A stretch of DNA of 64,000 nt from Acidobacteriota bacterium (GTDB lineage Bacteria > Acidobacteriota > Blastocatellia > Pyrinomonadales > Pyrinomonadaceae), in the NCBI GenBank assembly GCA_019639175.1, contig JAHBSK010000001.1, forward strand, positions 1-64,000, written 5' to 3'. Under the pieces are notes generated by a model, which was not told the origin of the DNA, ran no database searches, and worked only from the letters and a program-made list of their open reading frames with translations. Below, piece after piece: positions 8,416 to 18,355 of this stretch. Numbering within the stretch: the first letter of the stretch is position 1; each line of letters begins with the position of its first letter. Position numbers and translations under genes: made by a program.

Positions 8416-9069
8416 TTGATCAATAACCTGTTCAGTTGCGACAAAAGCAGCCGCATGACCGGAGATAAAAGGCGAGAGCAGATACTGCGAACCGCCATAG
8501 AACTCTTTTCCCAAAACGGATTCAGCGGAACAACAACAAAGAAAATAGCGAAAGAGGCAGGCGTTTCTGAGGCAATGGTATTTCGCCATTTTGCGTCCAA
8601 GGACGAGCTTTACAAGGCCATACTGCACAGCAAGGTTTGTGAGGACGGCGAGGATCAGTTCCCGTGGGAAGAGAACTCCGAGCTGATCGAAGCCATGGAA
8701 CGAAACGATGACTTTCAGGTTTTTTACCTGTTTGCAAAGCGGTCGCTTGAAAAACAGCAGGCCGACATAGAATTTATCAGGCTCTTGTTCTATTCCGGGC
8801 TGGAAGAGAACGAACTGACGGAGCAGTTCGTATATGAATTCATGAGCAAGCTCTATGCTTTTTTCGGCGGTTACATAGACAAAAGAAAAAAAATGGGCGC
8901 GATCCGCGAAGTAAATCCGCGTATCGTAATAAGGGCTTTGATGGGAATGCTCATCCATCACTCACTGAACAACATTCTTTGGGACAAGAAACGACAGCTT
9001 TTGGACATATCCAATCACGAAGCGGCGGAAAATTTTGCGAAACTGCTGTTGAACGGCATTACGAAATAG
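8416..9069 (+). CDS. TetR/AcrR family repressor of efflux operon
   Basis: A TetR-family regulator (about 217 aa). The helix-turn-helix is at about residues 20-65: REQILRTAIELFSQNGFSGT then TTKKIAKEAGVSEAMVFRHF, a very typical match. The ligand domain is helical and divergent. Start choice: an in-frame ATG at 8398 touches the operator palindrome and has no Shine-Dalgarno, while TTG at 8416 is preceded by GGAGG (8406-8410) with 5-nt spacing, so I choose the TTG. It is the first gene of a five-gene unit with RND adaptor, SRPBCC protein, RND pump and outer membrane channel, which it likely represses. Confidence 0.93.
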   Translation: MINNLFSCDKSSRMTGDKRREQILRTAIELFSQNGFSGTTTKKIAKEAGVSEAMVFRHFASKDELYKAILHSKVCEDGEDQFPWEENSELIEAMERNDDFQVFYLFAKRSLEKQQADIEFIRLLFYSGLEENELTEQFVYEFMSKLYAFFGGYIDKRKKMGAIREVNPRIVIRALMGMLIHHSLNNILWDKKRQLLDISNHEAAENFAKLLLNGITK

Positions 9070-9123
9070 ATGTTATTAAAATTGAGACGGCCGTCGGAAA
9101 AAGATGGCGTTAAAGATCATCAT

Positions 9124-10458
9124 ATGAAAGGCAAAAGTTACATGGTTGTGTTTGGTTCTCTGATCGCCGCGGTGGCAATGCTTTCCGCCGGCTGCGGGTC
9201 CAATTCGGATGCGGCGGGTCAGGTGAATCAGGAACCGCCGACGGTGGATGTGACCGCCGCACAGGCGGTGATAAAACCGATACCGTCATATATCGAGGCC
9301 ACCGGAAGCCTGGACAGCGATGCAAGATCGGACGTTGCGCCGACGATACAGGGCAAGGTCGTTGCTGTAAATTTTGACATTGGCAGCTATGTCAATCAGG
9401 GCGACGTTCTGGTCCGTCTGGACGCCCGTGATGCGGCGATACGCCTGGAACAGGCCCGCGCACAGCTTGAACAGCAGCGACAGTCGGCACAACAGGCCGA
9501 CGCCGGTGTTGACCAGGCCGTTGCCAATCTTCGCCAGACACAGGCACGCCTCGGCATCGGCGACGGCGAGACGTTCCAGATAAAGGATTTCTCGCAGGTA
9601 AAGTCGATAACGGCCCAGCTTCAGCTTGCTGAGATTGAACTGCGTCGTGCCGAGAAACTGCTTGAAACCGGCGACGTGTCGCGTGCGATATACGACCAGA
9701 GAAAGTCCCAGCGTGATTCGCTGTTGGGCCAGTTGGACGAGGCTCGCTCGAACGCGAATGTCGCTATCAAGGCAATAAGCACCGCTCAGGCCGCAGTCGA
9801 ATCGGCAAGGGCAGCGGCGGCCAGCGCCAAGGCAGCCATCAGAACGAACGAGGCAATGGTCTCGCAAGCCGAAAAGGCTGTGAACGACAATGTCGTGCTT
9901 TCACCCTTGAGCGGATATGTTTCGGAAAAAGGCGTTGAGGTCGGCGAGTTTATTTCACCAAACACGCCGAACACAAAGATAGCGACCATAGTCAGAACGT
10001 CCACGCTGAGGCTCAAGATCGACATTCCCGAACAGAATGTCGGCAAGGTCTCAACGGGCCAGGGCATTTCCTTGCAGACCAGTTCTTATCCTGACAGGAA
10101 TTTCGCCGGAAGGGTCGTCCGCATTGCTCCGGGCGTCGATCCGCAATCGAGGACGCTTTCGGTCGAGGCCGAGGTGCAGAATTCCGAGGGCCTTCTTAAA
10201 CCCGGACAGTTCGCGACGGTTCGCATAACACAGTCAAAACCGGAACCGGCGGTGATGATACCGGTGTCGGCGGTAAAGACAACAGGCGACCTCAACCGCG
10301 TGTTCGTGATAAGGGACGGAATAGCCCGCGAGCAGTTGGTGCAGCTTGGCCTGCTGGAAGGTGACATGATCCAGGTCAAGAACGGCGTTGTCGAAGGCGA
10401 GACCGTCGCCACAAGCGGGCTGGACCAGCTTTCGGACGGAGTTTTTGTGCGGCAATAA
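9124..10458 (+). CDS. RND efflux periplasmic adaptor (HlyD/AcrA family)
   Basis: Membrane fusion protein linking an inner-membrane RND pump to the outer-membrane channel. From the ATG at 9124 there is a lipoprotein signal with lipobox LSAGC at about residues 20-24. Then a biotinyl-lipoyl half (PTIQGKVVAVNFDIGSYVNQ), a long coiled-coil hairpin rich in Q, A and R (about 100-260), second lipoyl half (VLSPLSGYVSEKGVEVGEFI), beta-barrel and a C-terminal membrane-proximal domain. The frame is open upstream to an ATG at 9070 directly after the TetR stop, but that would bury the signal peptide behind 18 charged residues, so 9124 is preferred. The hairpin is long for the AcrA type. Confidence 0.93.
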   Translation: MKGKSYMVVFGSLIAAVAMLSAGCGSNSDAAGQVNQEPPTVDVTAAQAVIKPIPSYIEATGSLDSDARSDVAPTIQGKVVAVNFDIGSYVNQGDVLVRLDARDAAIRLEQARAQLEQQRQSAQQADAGVDQAVANLRQTQARLGIGDGETFQIKDFSQVKSITAQLQLAEIELRRAEKLLETGDVSRAIYDQRKSQRDSLLGQLDEARSNANVAIKAISTAQAAVESARAAAASAKAAIRTNEAMVSQAEKAVNDNVVLSPLSGYVSEKGVEVGEFISPNTPNTKIATIVRTSTLRLKIDIPEQNVGKVSTGQGISLQTSSYPDRNFAGRVVRIAPGVDPQSRTLSVEAEVQNSEGLLKPGQFATVRITQSKPEPAVMIPVSAVKTTGDLNRVFVIRDGIAREQLVQLGLLEGDMIQVKNGVVEGETVATSGLDQLSDGVFVRQ

Positions 10459-10469
10459 GGATCGGGTTT

Positions 10470-10907
10470 ATGAGGCACATCCTGACCGAAATAGAGATAG
10501 CTGCCGATGCGGAAACGGTTTGGCAGGCCCTTATGGATTTTGAAAAGTATCCGGAGTGGAATCCTTTTATACAAAGCATAAAAGGAAACACGGAACCGGA
10601 CGAGGTTTTGGAGGTCTTTATAAAACCGCCCGGATCACGAGGGATGTCTTTTACACCCACAGTGGTTTCGCTGGAACCGAACCGGTTGTTTGCATGGCAG
10701 GGAAAGCTGCTGTTTCGGGGCCTTTTTGACGGCCGCCACGAGTTCAGGCTTGAGCCGAATGAACAGGGAACGACCAAGCTGACCCACAGCGAGAGCTTTA
10801 AGGGAATACTGGTGCCGGTCTTATGGAAAATGATCAGGAAAGGCACAGAACGCGGTTTTGAGGAGATGAATCTGGCACTGAAGAACCGGATCGAGTCAGG
10901 AAATTAG
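10470..10907 (+). CDS. SRPBCC-fold protein inside the efflux operon
   Basis: A 145-residue polyketide cyclase/START-like (SRPBCC) protein. The family features are the N-terminal strand ILTEIEIAADAETVWQALMD, the KYPEWNPFI motif at about 27-35 and the final amphipathic helix. It corresponds to the CoxG/YndB-like cytosolic single-domain forms that bind hydrophobic ligands in a deep pocket. It lies 11 nt after the adaptor gene and 15 nt before the RND pump gene on the same strand, so it is a member of the operon, which is unusual for RND systems. A role as a hydrophobic substrate binder or detoxifier is inference. Confidence 0.9.
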   Translation: MRHILTEIEIAADAETVWQALMDFEKYPEWNPFIQSIKGNTEPDEVLEVFIKPPGSRGMSFTPTVVSLEPNRLFAWQGKLLFRGLFDGRHEFRLEPNEQGTTKLTHSESFKGILVPVLWKMIRKGTERGFEEMNLALKNRIESGN

Positions 10908-10922
10908 CGGAGTTTTTTATCT

Positions 10923-13900
10923 ATGCAGTGGTTAGCAGAAGTATGCGTCAAACGTCCGGTATTTGCCACGATGCTGGTGATGTCGCTGGTCGTGATCGGG
11001 ATGTTCTCGTTCTTCAGTCTGGGTGTGGATCTTTTTCCGAAGATCGACTTTCCGACATTGACGGTAACGGTGGTCAACCCCGGAGCATCGCCCGAAGAGA
11101 TAGAGACCGAGATCACGGAAAAGATCGAGGAAGCGGTCAATTCCATCAGCGGCATTGACGAGCTGCGGTCGTCGTCCATTGAAGGCGCGTCGCGCGTCTA
11201 TGTCCAATTTCTTCTGGAAAAAGATGTTGAGGTCGCCTTTAACGAGGTCCAGCAGAAAGTGCAGATGGTCATACCCAACCTGCCTGTGACGGCCGAACAG
11301 CCGACCGTGATGAAAATGGACACGGACGCCGCTCCGGTGCTTCGCATAACCGTATCTGCTTCTGCACCGCTTCGCGAAGTGACCGAAACGGCAAAGACGA
11401 CGATCAAGGAAAGGATCGAATCGGTGTCGGGCGTGGGGCAGGTCATGATAATCGGCGGACAGGAACGACAGATAAATGTCTGGGTCGATCCGGACAAGAT
11501 GCGTTCCTTTAACATCACACCTGCTGAAGTTACCAATGCACTTCGCATTCAGAATGTCGAGTTTCCAAGCGGACGGCTTGAATCAGGCGAAAAAGAGACC
11601 AGCATCAGAACGCTGGGAAAGATCAAAAAGCCTGATGAATTTGCGAATGTCGTCGTGGCGACGCGCGGCGGTTATGAGGTAAAGGTAAGCGACATCGGCC
11701 ACGTCGAAGACGGAGCCGAAGAGCTTCGCACCGAAGCCCGCTTGAACGGAAAACCGGCTGTCACGTTGATCGTTTCAAAACAGTCTGGTCAGAATACCGT
11801 TGCCGTCGCGCGTGAGATCAAGGAACGTCTGGTCGAAATAGAAAAAGGACTTCCGGCCGGTTATCAGCTTAGGATAGTGGCCGATAACTCTATCTTTATT
11901 GAAAACTCTGTCGCGTCGCTTGAGGAACACCTTGTTCTCGGTTCGCTGTTCGCCACTATAGTCGTTTTTCTTTTCCTATGGAATTTCCGCACCACGATCA
12001 TTGCTGCCCTGGCGATACCGACATCCATCATCGCGACCTTCGCTCTCGTGCTGGCAATGGGCTACACGCTTAATTCGATCACGATGCTGGCGCTGACGCT
12101 GATGGTCGGCATCGTTATCGACGATGCCATTGTCGTACTGGAAAACATCTATCGCTTTATCGAAGAGAAAGGGATGGATCCTTTCCAGGCCGCCATCGAA
12201 GGTACGCGCGAGATCGGGCTGGCCGTGCTGGCGACAACGCTTTCGCTGATGGCCGTTTTCGTGCCTATCGGCTTTATGCAGGGCATCATCGGGCGGTTCA
12301 TGTCCAGCTTTGGCCTGACGGCATCGTTTGCCGTCGGTGTGTCGCTGCTGGTCTCGTTCACGCTGACGCCGATGCTTGCCGCCAGATGGATCAAACGCAA
12401 AAAGGAACCGATCCAGGCCAGGCCGGAAGCGTCAGAAGAGATCTCCGGCGACGGAATGCTGGAAACGGCCGAGAAAACGCACGGCGAAGATCACAACAAG
12501 GGCTGGTTCCGCCACGTGTTGAACGGCTATACGGCGATGCTAAAGTTTTCAATGGCTCACCGCTGGCTCATCGTCACGATCTGCATCTTTATTTTCGTGT
12601 CGATCATTCCGCTGTTCTATTTTGTCGGCAAAAACTTTTTGCCGGTGGATGACCAGTCGCAGTTCGAGGTCTCCATACGCGCACCCGAAGGTTCGAGCCT
12701 TGGCGCAACCTCTTTGCAGATAGAGCGCATTGCGGCGGAGATCAGAAAATTTCCCGGTGTGACGGACACGCTGGCAACGGTTGGCGGCGGACAGGATCAG
12801 GTGGTCAACAGCGGCTCGCTGTATGTAAAGCTGACCGATATGAAGCAGCGTTCGAAATCGCAGCAGCAACTGATGAGCGAGGCCCGCGAAATAGTGGCCA
12901 AATATCCCGAGCTGCGAACCGCCGTACAGGACGTGCAGGCGTTTTCGGGCGGCGGTTTCCGCAATGCGAACGTTCAGTTCGTTATCTCCGGCCCCGATCT
13001 GAAACGGCTGGAGGAATATTCCGAACAGATAATAGCTCACATGAAAACCATCCCTGATGCGGTTGACGTTGATTCGACGCTCATCAGCGGAAAACCGGAA
13101 GTGCAGCTTCAGATAGACCGTGAAACAGCGGCGACTCTCGGCGTCAGGGTCGGCGACATCTCTCAGGCGCTTAACACACTGGTCGCGGGCCAGGAGGCAA
13201 CCACCTTTAACGAAGGGACAGATCAATACGATGTCGTCGTCAGAGCGGTCAACAAGTATCGAACCGACGTGGAAGGCCTTGGCCGCATGGTCGTGCCGTC
13301 AACAAAAACGGGCTGGGTAACGCTCGACCGGTTGGTCAGGACCGTCGATGGTTCCGGCCCCAGCTCCATTGAACGCGTAAATCGTCAGCGTCAGGTAACA
13401 CTGTTGGCGAACACACGGCCGGGCGGTTCGGCGGCTAGCATCACTTCCTCGCTTGACAGCTTTGTCAGAGGCCTTGACATGCCCTCAGGATATTCCGCCG
13501 GCTACGTCGGGCAGTCAAAGGAAATGGGCCGGGCCGGAATGTATTTCATGCTTGCATTCGCCCTTTCGTTCATCTTTATGTACATCGTTCTGGCGGCTCA
13601 GTTCGAATCGTTCATCCATCCGGTGACGATCCTACTTACGCTGCCGCTGGCCGTTCCGTTCGGCATCGTCAGCCTTTTGGTGACGGGTCAGACCGTGAAC
13701 ATATTTTCCGGCCTCGGGCTGCTGCTGCTGTTCGGCGTGGTAAAGAAGAACGCGATCTTGCAGATAGACCACACGAACACGCTTCGCGGCCGCGGGCTGA
13801 ACAGATATGACGCCATTATCGAGGCAAACAAGGACAGGCTGCGTCCGATCCTGATGACGACCATCGCATTGGTCGCGGGCATGATGCCGCTGATACTTTC

Positions 13901-14129
13901 CAGCGGGGCCGGTTCGGGAACGAACCGCTCGATCGGCATTTTGGTCGTCGGCGGACAAAGCCTGTGTCTGCTGCTGACGCTGTTAGCCGTTCCGGTTTTT
14001 TACTCTATCTTTGACGACATAGCCGAGATGAAACTGTTCCAATATGTGTCCCGTTTCTCTGACTGGCTGTTTGGCGGCATTCGCCGAAAGGTGGCTGCGG
14101 TTACGGGTTCGATCATCGGACGAGGTTAG
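10923..14129 (+). CDS. RND family efflux pump, HAE-1/AcrB type
   Basis: A 1068-residue inner membrane proton-driven pump. First helix starts at about residue 12 ([17 protein letters not shown]); two large periplasmic loops (about 35-335 and 560-870) and two six-helix blocks are evident. The proton relay aspartates are present in [19 protein letters not shown] near residue 400. The hydrophobic efflux character is shown by the [17 protein letters not shown] docking region. A cytoplasmic acidic insert ([18 protein letters not shown]) follows the first membrane half. The C-terminus is close to standard length. Works with the adaptor at 9124 and channel at 14160. Confidence 0.96.
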   Translation: MQWLAEVCVKRPVFATMLVMSLVVIGMFSFFSLGVDLFPKIDFPTLTVTVVNPGASPEEIETEITEKIEEAVNSISGIDELRSSSIEGASRVYVQFLLEKDVEVAFNEVQQKVQMVIPNLPVTAEQPTVMKMDTDAAPVLRITVSASAPLREVTETAKTTIKERIESVSGVGQVMIIGGQERQINVWVDPDKMRSFNITPAEVTNALRIQNVEFPSGRLESGEKETSIRTLGKIKKPDEFANVVVATRGGYEVKVSDIGHVEDGAEELRTEARLNGKPAVTLIVSKQSGQNTVAVAREIKERLVEIEKGLPAGYQLRIVADNSIFIENSVASLEEHLVLGSLFATIVVFLFLWNFRTTIIAALAIPTSIIATFALVLAMGYTLNSITMLALTLMVGIVIDDAIVVLENIYRFIEEKGMDPFQAAIEGTREIGLAVLATTLSLMAVFVPIGFMQGIIGRFMSSFGLTASFAVGVSLLVSFTLTPMLAARWIKRKKEPIQARPEASEEISGDGMLETAEKTHGEDHNKGWFRHVLNGYTAMLKFSMAHRWLIVTICIFIFVSIIPLFYFVGKNFLPVDDQSQFEVSIRAPEGSSLGATSLQIERIAAEIRKFPGVTDTLATVGGGQDQVVNSGSLYVKLTDMKQRSKSQQQLMSEAREIVAKYPELRTAVQDVQAFSGGGFRNANVQFVISGPDLKRLEEYSEQIIAHMKTIPDAVDVDSTLISGKPEVQLQIDRETAATLGVRVGDISQALNTLVAGQEATTFNEGTDQYDVVVRAVNKYRTDVEGLGRMVVPSTKTGWVTLDRLVRTVDGSGPSSIERVNRQRQVTLLANTRPGGSAASITSSLDSFVRGLDMPSGYSAGYVGQSKEMGRAGMYFMLAFALSFIFMYIVLAAQFESFIHPVTILLTLPLAVPFGIVSLLVTGQTVNIFSGLGLLLLFGVVKKNAILQIDHTNTLRGRGLNRYDAIIEANKDRLRPILMTTIALVAGMMPLILSSGAGSGTNRSIGILVVGGQSLCLLLTLLAVPVFYSIFDDIAEMKLFQYVSRFSDWLFGGIRRKVAAVTGSIIGRG

Positions 14130-14159
14130 GCAATATTTGGGTCCGAAGGATTTATTTAT

Positions 14160-15899
14160 ATGTATTCGCGTTTATTTTTAGGATTTATGCTTGGCTGCCT
14201 GATGTTTGGCGGAGCGGTGTTTGCCCAGAACGGATCCCAGACACCAACACCGACGCCTTTCGCAAAGGATGACAAAGGCGTTCTGCCGGAAAAGATCGAA
14301 GGTGTTCCGTCCATCGCGCCGGATTTTGAATCGCAGGATCGCTCGTTGCCGGATCTTAGCCGCGTCGGTGTGGACATTGCAGATCAAAGGACGATGACGG
14401 TTCGCGACGCCATAACGATGGCGCTTGAGAACAACCGCGACATCGAGGTCACACGAAAGAACGTTCGCATCGCGGAATATGACCTTCAGGCCGCCAGAGG
14501 CGTTCACGAACCGAGGATCATCGGGCAAAGTTTTTACGAACGAGCGACAACCCCGAACGTCAGCGTTTTCAGCACCAATCGTGACACGACGCGAGGCTCT
14601 TTCGTCAACACGGCGACGATACAGGGATACATTCCGAGCTTTGGAACGGTTCTCAGCGCAAATATCGACAACCAGCGGGCGACCTCAAACGACCCTTTGT
14701 CTATCTTGAGTCCGCAGCATAACGCCGCAATAGGTTTTAACATAACGCAGCCGCTGTTTCGCGGACGCGGGTTCGATCAGGGCAGGCGGACGATAGAGAT
14801 AGCGAAGAAGAACCTTTCTTTGACGGATTCACAGTTTCGCCAGCGGTCGATAGACGTTATCACAAATGTTCAAAGGGCTTATTGGGACCTGACATTTGCC
14901 TTGCGCAACCTTCAGGTTCAGCGTGACGGCGTTCGCGATGCCAAGGAACAGCTTGAACACAACCGCCGCCTTGTTGAGGAAGGACAGCTTGCTCCCATCG
15001 ACATAGTTGCGGCGGAAACGCAGGTGGCGAATTTTGAACAGGCTGTTTACGATGCGCTGGATGTGGTGACACAGGCAGAGAACGCGTTGAAAAACCTTGT
15101 TTCGCCAAATCGCCACGACGCGATCTGGGCCAAGGCGATCTTGCCGGTCGATCCTGTCGATATGAAGGTTCCGTCCGTTTTTCTGGACGCGGCTGTCGAG
15201 ACCGCAATGAAAAACCGCCCCGAACTGGAACAGGTCGAGGCGCAGCGGGGCATCAACGAGATAGATAAAAAATATTATCGCAATCAAAAACAGCCGCAGA
15301 TAGACCTTGTTGCCGGATATTCGTCATCGGGTATCGGCGGCAGTCTCAATCCGGATTTTTCCGCTCCGTTCCCACTGCCTTGCGAACAGGACCCGACATC
15401 GCCTGCCTGTCAGCAGCAGCAGGCAAATCTGGCGGCTTTGACGGGAAATCCGTATTCGGGCGTTTTCGCGAACCGCTATCCGGCATTTCGTTTTGGAGTT
15501 CAGATAAACCTGCCGCTTTTTGGCGACAAGACCTCAAAGGCTCAATATGCCCGCACGCTGGTCGAGGGCGAACGTCTGGATGTTCAGCGTGAGCAGTTGG
15601 AACAGGGCATACAGGTTCAGGTTCGCAATGCCGTTCAGTCGCTCAGGTCGGCTGAGGCGCGTTTGCGGGCGGCGTCGATAGCGCGGGAAAATTCCGAGCG
15701 TCAGTATGAATCGGAACAGAGAAAGCTCGACAACGGCCAGTCGGACATTTACCGTGTGCTGGAGCGTCAAACAGCCCTGACAGCGGCACGAAGCGCCGAG
15801 CTGCGTGCGCAGACCGAGATGAACAAGGCGATAGCCGAACTTCAAAGGGCGACCGGAAACGCGCTGGATGAGAACGGCGTGGTCACGCGGCCAAATTAA
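14160..15899 (+). CDS. TolC-like outer membrane efflux protein
   Basis: A 579-residue outer membrane channel subunit. Signal peptide at 1-22 (GGAVFAQ), then a proline/threonine-rich linker (TPTPTPFAKDD), then two OEP repeats: about 75-300 and 330-565. Each shows MTVRDAITMALENNRDIEVT or the equivalent helix and long coiled coils such as RQREQLEQGIQVQVRNA-like segments. A cysteine pair and Q-rich segment (CEQDPTSPACQQQQANL) lie in a surface loop about residues 405-422, an odd insertion for the family. The gene closes the RND operon, 30 nt after the pump. Confidence 0.94.
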   Translation: MYSRLFLGFMLGCLMFGGAVFAQNGSQTPTPTPFAKDDKGVLPEKIEGVPSIAPDFESQDRSLPDLSRVGVDIADQRTMTVRDAITMALENNRDIEVTRKNVRIAEYDLQAARGVHEPRIIGQSFYERATTPNVSVFSTNRDTTRGSFVNTATIQGYIPSFGTVLSANIDNQRATSNDPLSILSPQHNAAIGFNITQPLFRGRGFDQGRRTIEIAKKNLSLTDSQFRQRSIDVITNVQRAYWDLTFALRNLQVQRDGVRDAKEQLEHNRRLVEEGQLAPIDIVAAETQVANFEQAVYDALDVVTQAENALKNLVSPNRHDAIWAKAILPVDPVDMKVPSVFLDAAVETAMKNRPELEQVEAQRGINEIDKKYYRNQKQPQIDLVAGYSSSGIGGSLNPDFSAPFPLPCEQDPTSPACQQQQANLAALTGNPYSGVFANRYPAFRFGVQINLPLFGDKTSKAQYARTLVEGERLDVQREQLEQGIQVQVRNAVQSLRSAEARLRAASIARENSERQYESEQRKLDNGQSDIYRVLERQTALTAARSAELRAQTEMNKAIAELQRATGNALDENGVVTRPN

Positions 15900-15916
15900 T
15901 TCGATCTGACCCGATT

Positions 15917-16924
15917 ATGAAGGCGGTCTATATATCAGATTTCGGCGGCCCGGAAGTTTTGGAGATACGCGACGTTCCCGATCCGCGTGAACCCGGCGAA
16001 GGCGAGGTTCTGGTTCGTGTTTTGAACGCCGGGTTGAATCGTGCCGATCTGCTCCAGCGTCGCGGCCTCTATCCGCCGCCAGATGGTTATGACCCGCGCA
16101 TTCCGGGGTTGGAATTTGCCGGACGCGTTTACAAGGCCGGTTCCGGCGTTGAGGAATTCAAAGAGAACGACCGCGTTTTCGGCATTGCCGCCGGTGAAGC
16201 ACAAGCTGAATATATTCTTACGGATCAACGCCTGATAGCTCACATCCCAGAAATAGATACGTGGGACGCCGCCGCCGTTCCAGAAGCCTACGTTACCGCG
16301 AACGATGCTTTGATAACACAGGCCGGGCTGCGGGCGCGCGAGGCCGTTGTAATTCACGCCATTGCCTCCGGTGTCGGCATTGCTGCCGCACAGATAGCAA
16401 AGGCCGCCGGTGCGGTCGTTGTCGGAACCTCACGCAGCAGAGAAAAGCTAGAACGTTTTGGCAAACTTTTGTTTCAGGGCGAACCGCTGGCGGATCATCT
16501 CATCAATACAGAAACAGGCCCGCATTTTGCCGATAATGTGAAAGAGTTTACGGACGGACGCGGAGCGGATGTTGTTCTAGATCTTGTCGGCGGTGACTAT
16601 TTCCCTGAAAATGTGCGGTGCATGGCAGAAAAAGCCCGGATGATGCTGGTCGGGTTGACCGCCGGCCGAAAGGCCGAGTTTGATATGAGCATCGCTCTGG
16701 CAAAACGGCTCACGATAAAAGGAACTGTTTTGCGTTCGCGCTCAATGGACGAAAAGGCCGAAGCGATGGAAAATTTCAAACGCGAGATAGTTCCCCGCAT
16801 CGGCCCAAGGGGCTTGTTCTTTCCTGAGGTTGACCGATATTTTCCGCTCGAAGAGGTGCGCGAAGCTCATCAATATCTGGAAACCAACAAAAGTTTTGGA
16901 AAGGTCGTGTTGAGCCTTGCCTGA
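15917..16924 (+). CDS. NAD(P)H quinone oxidoreductase, zinc-free MDR (PIG3-like)
   Basis: A 335-residue medium-chain dehydrogenase/reductase of the quinone reductase branch. N-terminal GroES-like domain: MKAVYISDFGGPEVLEIRDV, NRADLLQRRGLYPPP, and IPGLEFAGRV. The nucleotide domain is at about 140-270 with the glycine motif AIASGVGIAAAQIAKAAGA, followed by GADVVLDLVGGDYFPEN. The structural zinc cysteines of alcohol dehydrogenases are absent. The NRADLLQRRGxYPPP signature matches the PIG3/TP53I3 group. It starts 17 nt after the TolC-like gene and may be read through with the efflux operon. Reduces quinones with NADPH in the cytoplasm. Confidence 0.9.
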   Translation: MKAVYISDFGGPEVLEIRDVPDPREPGEGEVLVRVLNAGLNRADLLQRRGLYPPPDGYDPRIPGLEFAGRVYKAGSGVEEFKENDRVFGIAAGEAQAEYILTDQRLIAHIPEIDTWDAAAVPEAYVTANDALITQAGLRAREAVVIHAIASGVGIAAAQIAKAAGAVVVGTSRSREKLERFGKLLFQGEPLADHLINTETGPHFADNVKEFTDGRGADVVLDLVGGDYFPENVRCMAEKARMMLVGLTAGRKAEFDMSIALAKRLTIKGTVLRSRSMDEKAEAMENFKREIVPRIGPRGLFFPEVDRYFPLEEVREAHQYLETNKSFGKVVLSLA

Positions 16925-16942
16925 AAAGATGTGTTTTCCGAA

Positions 16943-17015
16943 TTAACTAAAAACTGACAAGTGAAAAATTAAAACGGCCTCTTATTTTCAGCTTTTAGTT
17001 TTAACTTTTCAGTTA
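16943..17015. repeat. Degenerate direct-repeat hairpin, copy B
   Basis: Left arm TTAACTAAAAACTGACAAG and GTGAAAAATTAAAAC; right arm TTATTTTCAGCTTTTAGTT and TTAACTTTTCAGTTAT. Right arm is the imperfect reverse complement of the left, and each arm is built from units like AACTGA/AAGTGA/AATTAA. It lies just after the quinone reductase and could also end transcription. Same architecture as the other copies. Confidence 0.65.
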
Positions 17016-17127
17016 TTCCAGAGACTTTATTGTAAACGACCAAGAAGATCTCCAAGGTACTCGGCTACTTAAAAAGCATCCGAAATCCGCGTGTTATCAT
17101 CATATCCTTATTGTTTGGTGAGGTGTT

Positions 17128-18246
17128 ATGACAGGTTTGATGAAACAGGTTTTGTATTTAACCGTCGCGATCATCTTTTTTGCGATGGCCGACAGCGTTG
17201 CGGCGCAGAGCGGCCGTGTCACGCCGACCCCGACACCAACACCCGATGATACCGTCCGCATTGATACCGAAGAGGTCAAGGTAAATATTCTGGCGTTTGA
17301 TGAGGACGATAATTTCTTTCGCGATGTCCGCCCCGAGGATGTCGTCATCAATGAGAATAACATCCTGCATCAGGCCGCCAGCCTCAGACGGCTGCCCGCC
17401 AATGTCCTGATCGTGATGGACACCGGCGGCGAACTGCGCTCGGTAAAAACGCTTGACCAGACGCGAAAGACCGCTCTCGCCGTCATCAATGCCCTGCGGC
17501 CTGAGGACAATGTCGCGATCATGCAGTATGCCGATAAGGTCCAGCTTATGGAAGATTGGACCAATGACCGCGAAAGGCTCCACGCCGCCGTCAGGCGAAC
17601 AAAATTCGGACGGCGTTCGGTGTTTGTTAATGCGTTCAGAACGGCTACTGAAATGCTTTCAAAATTGCCGGAAGACAATCGGCACATGGTTTTGATAACC
17701 GACGGAACGGACAGCATGACCAATTCCCTTGACCGCACCATTGCGTTCCGCAATGTCCTTTCAACGGACATCAACGTTCACGTTATAAGCTACGCAAAAA
17801 TGGAAGCGGCCGTGATAGAGCCGCGGACAAAAGCTCTGAGAAACACTCCGCCGCCCAAAGCAATGCCTGACGAGATAGCTGCGACGCTCCCGCCGGGAGT
17901 CCGCGACAACGCCCAGTCGCCAAAGATCGGGCCGACCGTCATCCTTGACCGCAAGCATTTGCAGACAATGCGGCAGAGAAAGGCAGATCTTGAAAACGCT
18001 GATGCCGCAATGCTTGTTTTGACCGAGGACACGAACGGCACATTTACCGACCCGATAACGTTTGATGAGATGTTCGCAAAAGCGGCTTTGATCGCAAAAC
18101 ACATAGACGCCGCATACGTTCTTACCTACATACCCAAATTTCCGCTCAGCCAGGGCGGCGGCGAACGTCGGATAGAGGTGACGTCAAAACGCCCCGGTTT
18201 GGTCATTCACGCCAGACGAAAACTTGTTATTCCTTCCGAAAGATAG
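17128..18246 (+). CDS. VWFA-related acidobacterial domain protein
   Basis: A 372-residue secreted or membrane-anchored protein of the family first defined in Acidobacteria (VWFA-related acidobacterial domain). Signal peptide at 1-25 (SVAAQSGR), T/P linker (RVTPTPTPTPDD), a short beta unit (VKVNILAFDEDDNFF, then VRPEDVVINENN) and the VWA domain from about residue 90. The MIDAS position reads MDTGGE rather than DxSxS, so the metal site is degenerate, while VLITDGTDSM (about 190) keeps the second aspartate. Several members of this family are found per acidobacterial genome, with unknown roles. This is the best taxonomic clue in the window. Confidence 0.88.
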   Translation: MTGLMKQVLYLTVAIIFFAMADSVAAQSGRVTPTPTPTPDDTVRIDTEEVKVNILAFDEDDNFFRDVRPEDVVINENNILHQAASLRRLPANVLIVMDTGGELRSVKTLDQTRKTALAVINALRPEDNVAIMQYADKVQLMEDWTNDRERLHAAVRRTKFGRRSVFVNAFRTATEMLSKLPEDNRHMVLITDGTDSMTNSLDRTIAFRNVLSTDINVHVISYAKMEAAVIEPRTKALRNTPPPKAMPDEIAATLPPGVRDNAQSPKIGPTVILDRKHLQTMRQRKADLENADAAMLVLTEDTNGTFTDPITFDEMFAKAALIAKHIDAAYVLTYIPKFPLSQGGGERRIEVTSKRPGLVIHARRKLVIPSER

Positions 18247-18355
18247 GGCGGTATAACGCCTGAAACCCTTCTGATTGCTAACGCATCTTTAATCGGATAG
18301 AATCTAATGTTTGCTTTAGATCCTAATATTTAACTGAGGTTTTGACTAGATAATT

